From: Gammaproteobacteria bacterium
Lineage (GTDB): Bacteria; Pseudomonadota; Gammaproteobacteria; Arenicellales; Poriferihabitantaceae
DNA: 12,284 nucleotides
Reading direction: 5' to 3'
Assembly (NCBI GenBank): GCA_024679435.1
Contig: JAIBDK010000032.1
Location: forward strand, 1 to 12,284
This document shows, one piece after another, positions 12,251-12,284 of this stretch. The position numbers and the translations under genes are program-made. The number at the start of each line of letters is the position of its first letter. Positions within the stretch are counted from its first letter, which is position 1. The notes below the pieces were generated by a model that was given only the letters and a program-made list of their open reading frames with translations, was not told where the DNA came from and ran no database searches.

Positions 12251-12284
12251 AAACCTGACATTGCTTTTACAGGCTGTTATTATC

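Noticed and set aside
1..12284. CRISPR array, tRNA genes, insertion sequence or prophage
   Set aside because: No regularly spaced repeats, no tRNA cloverleaf, no transposase or integrase coding sequence seen on reading both strands.

Overview
The window reads as a chromosomal segment of a gammaproteobacterium outside the enterics. The basis is the neighbourhood ubiI-ubiH-pepP-ygfB, a TIGR02449/ZapB-like small protein, zapA, 6S RNA (ssrS) and 5-formyl-THF cyclo-ligase, a gene order I recall from Pseudomonas and related marine groups. Genus cannot be fixed from sequence alone. Most coding DNA is of middling G+C, but 797-1782 is very A+T-rich (9 of 60 bases are G/C in 1621-1680).

Left part, + strand (1-3520), the accessory-looking side: the last 24 codons of an SprT-family protein; then a complete bacterial homologue of the eukaryotic N-terminal glutamine amidase NTAQ1 (N-degron pathway) with its Cys-His-Asp catalytic residues in place; then about 1 kb of A+T-rich DNA with no credible gene; then a winged-helix regulator fused to a nucleotidyltransferase fold whose catalytic Asp residues are replaced, preceded by two inverted repeats; then a lone GspC-type type II secretion protein that carries an acidic tail where a PDZ domain is often found. 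A strong hairpin terminator at 3487-3519 closes this side.

Middle part, - strand (3554-10339): counted in transcription order the genes are an SDR oxidoreductase, ygfB, pepP, ubiH, ubiI, then fur with its own probable promoter, then a PfkB/adenosine-kinase-like kinase. ygfB-pepP-ubiH-ubiI form a compact cluster (pepP and ubiH overlap by one base) whose last two members supply two of the three hydroxylations of aerobic ubiquinone synthesis. fur and the kinase are tightly spaced and may be cotranscribed.

Right part, + strand (10630-12195), diverging from the SDR gene across a roughly 290-base region rich in dyads: a small coiled-coil protein (TIGR02449), zapA (FtsZ-ring stabiliser, TTG start), 6S RNA, and the fau/ygfA cyclo-ligase. 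6S and fau are the usual linked pair; a small hairpin with a T-run lies between them.

The most notable item is the bacterial NTAQ1 homologue. If the organism also has Bpt (leucyl-transferase for N-terminal Asp/Glu) and ClpS, it would have a complete 'tertiary' bacterial N-degron branch, Nt-Gln to Nt-Glu to Leu-Glu to ClpAP. That is an inference that this window alone cannot test.
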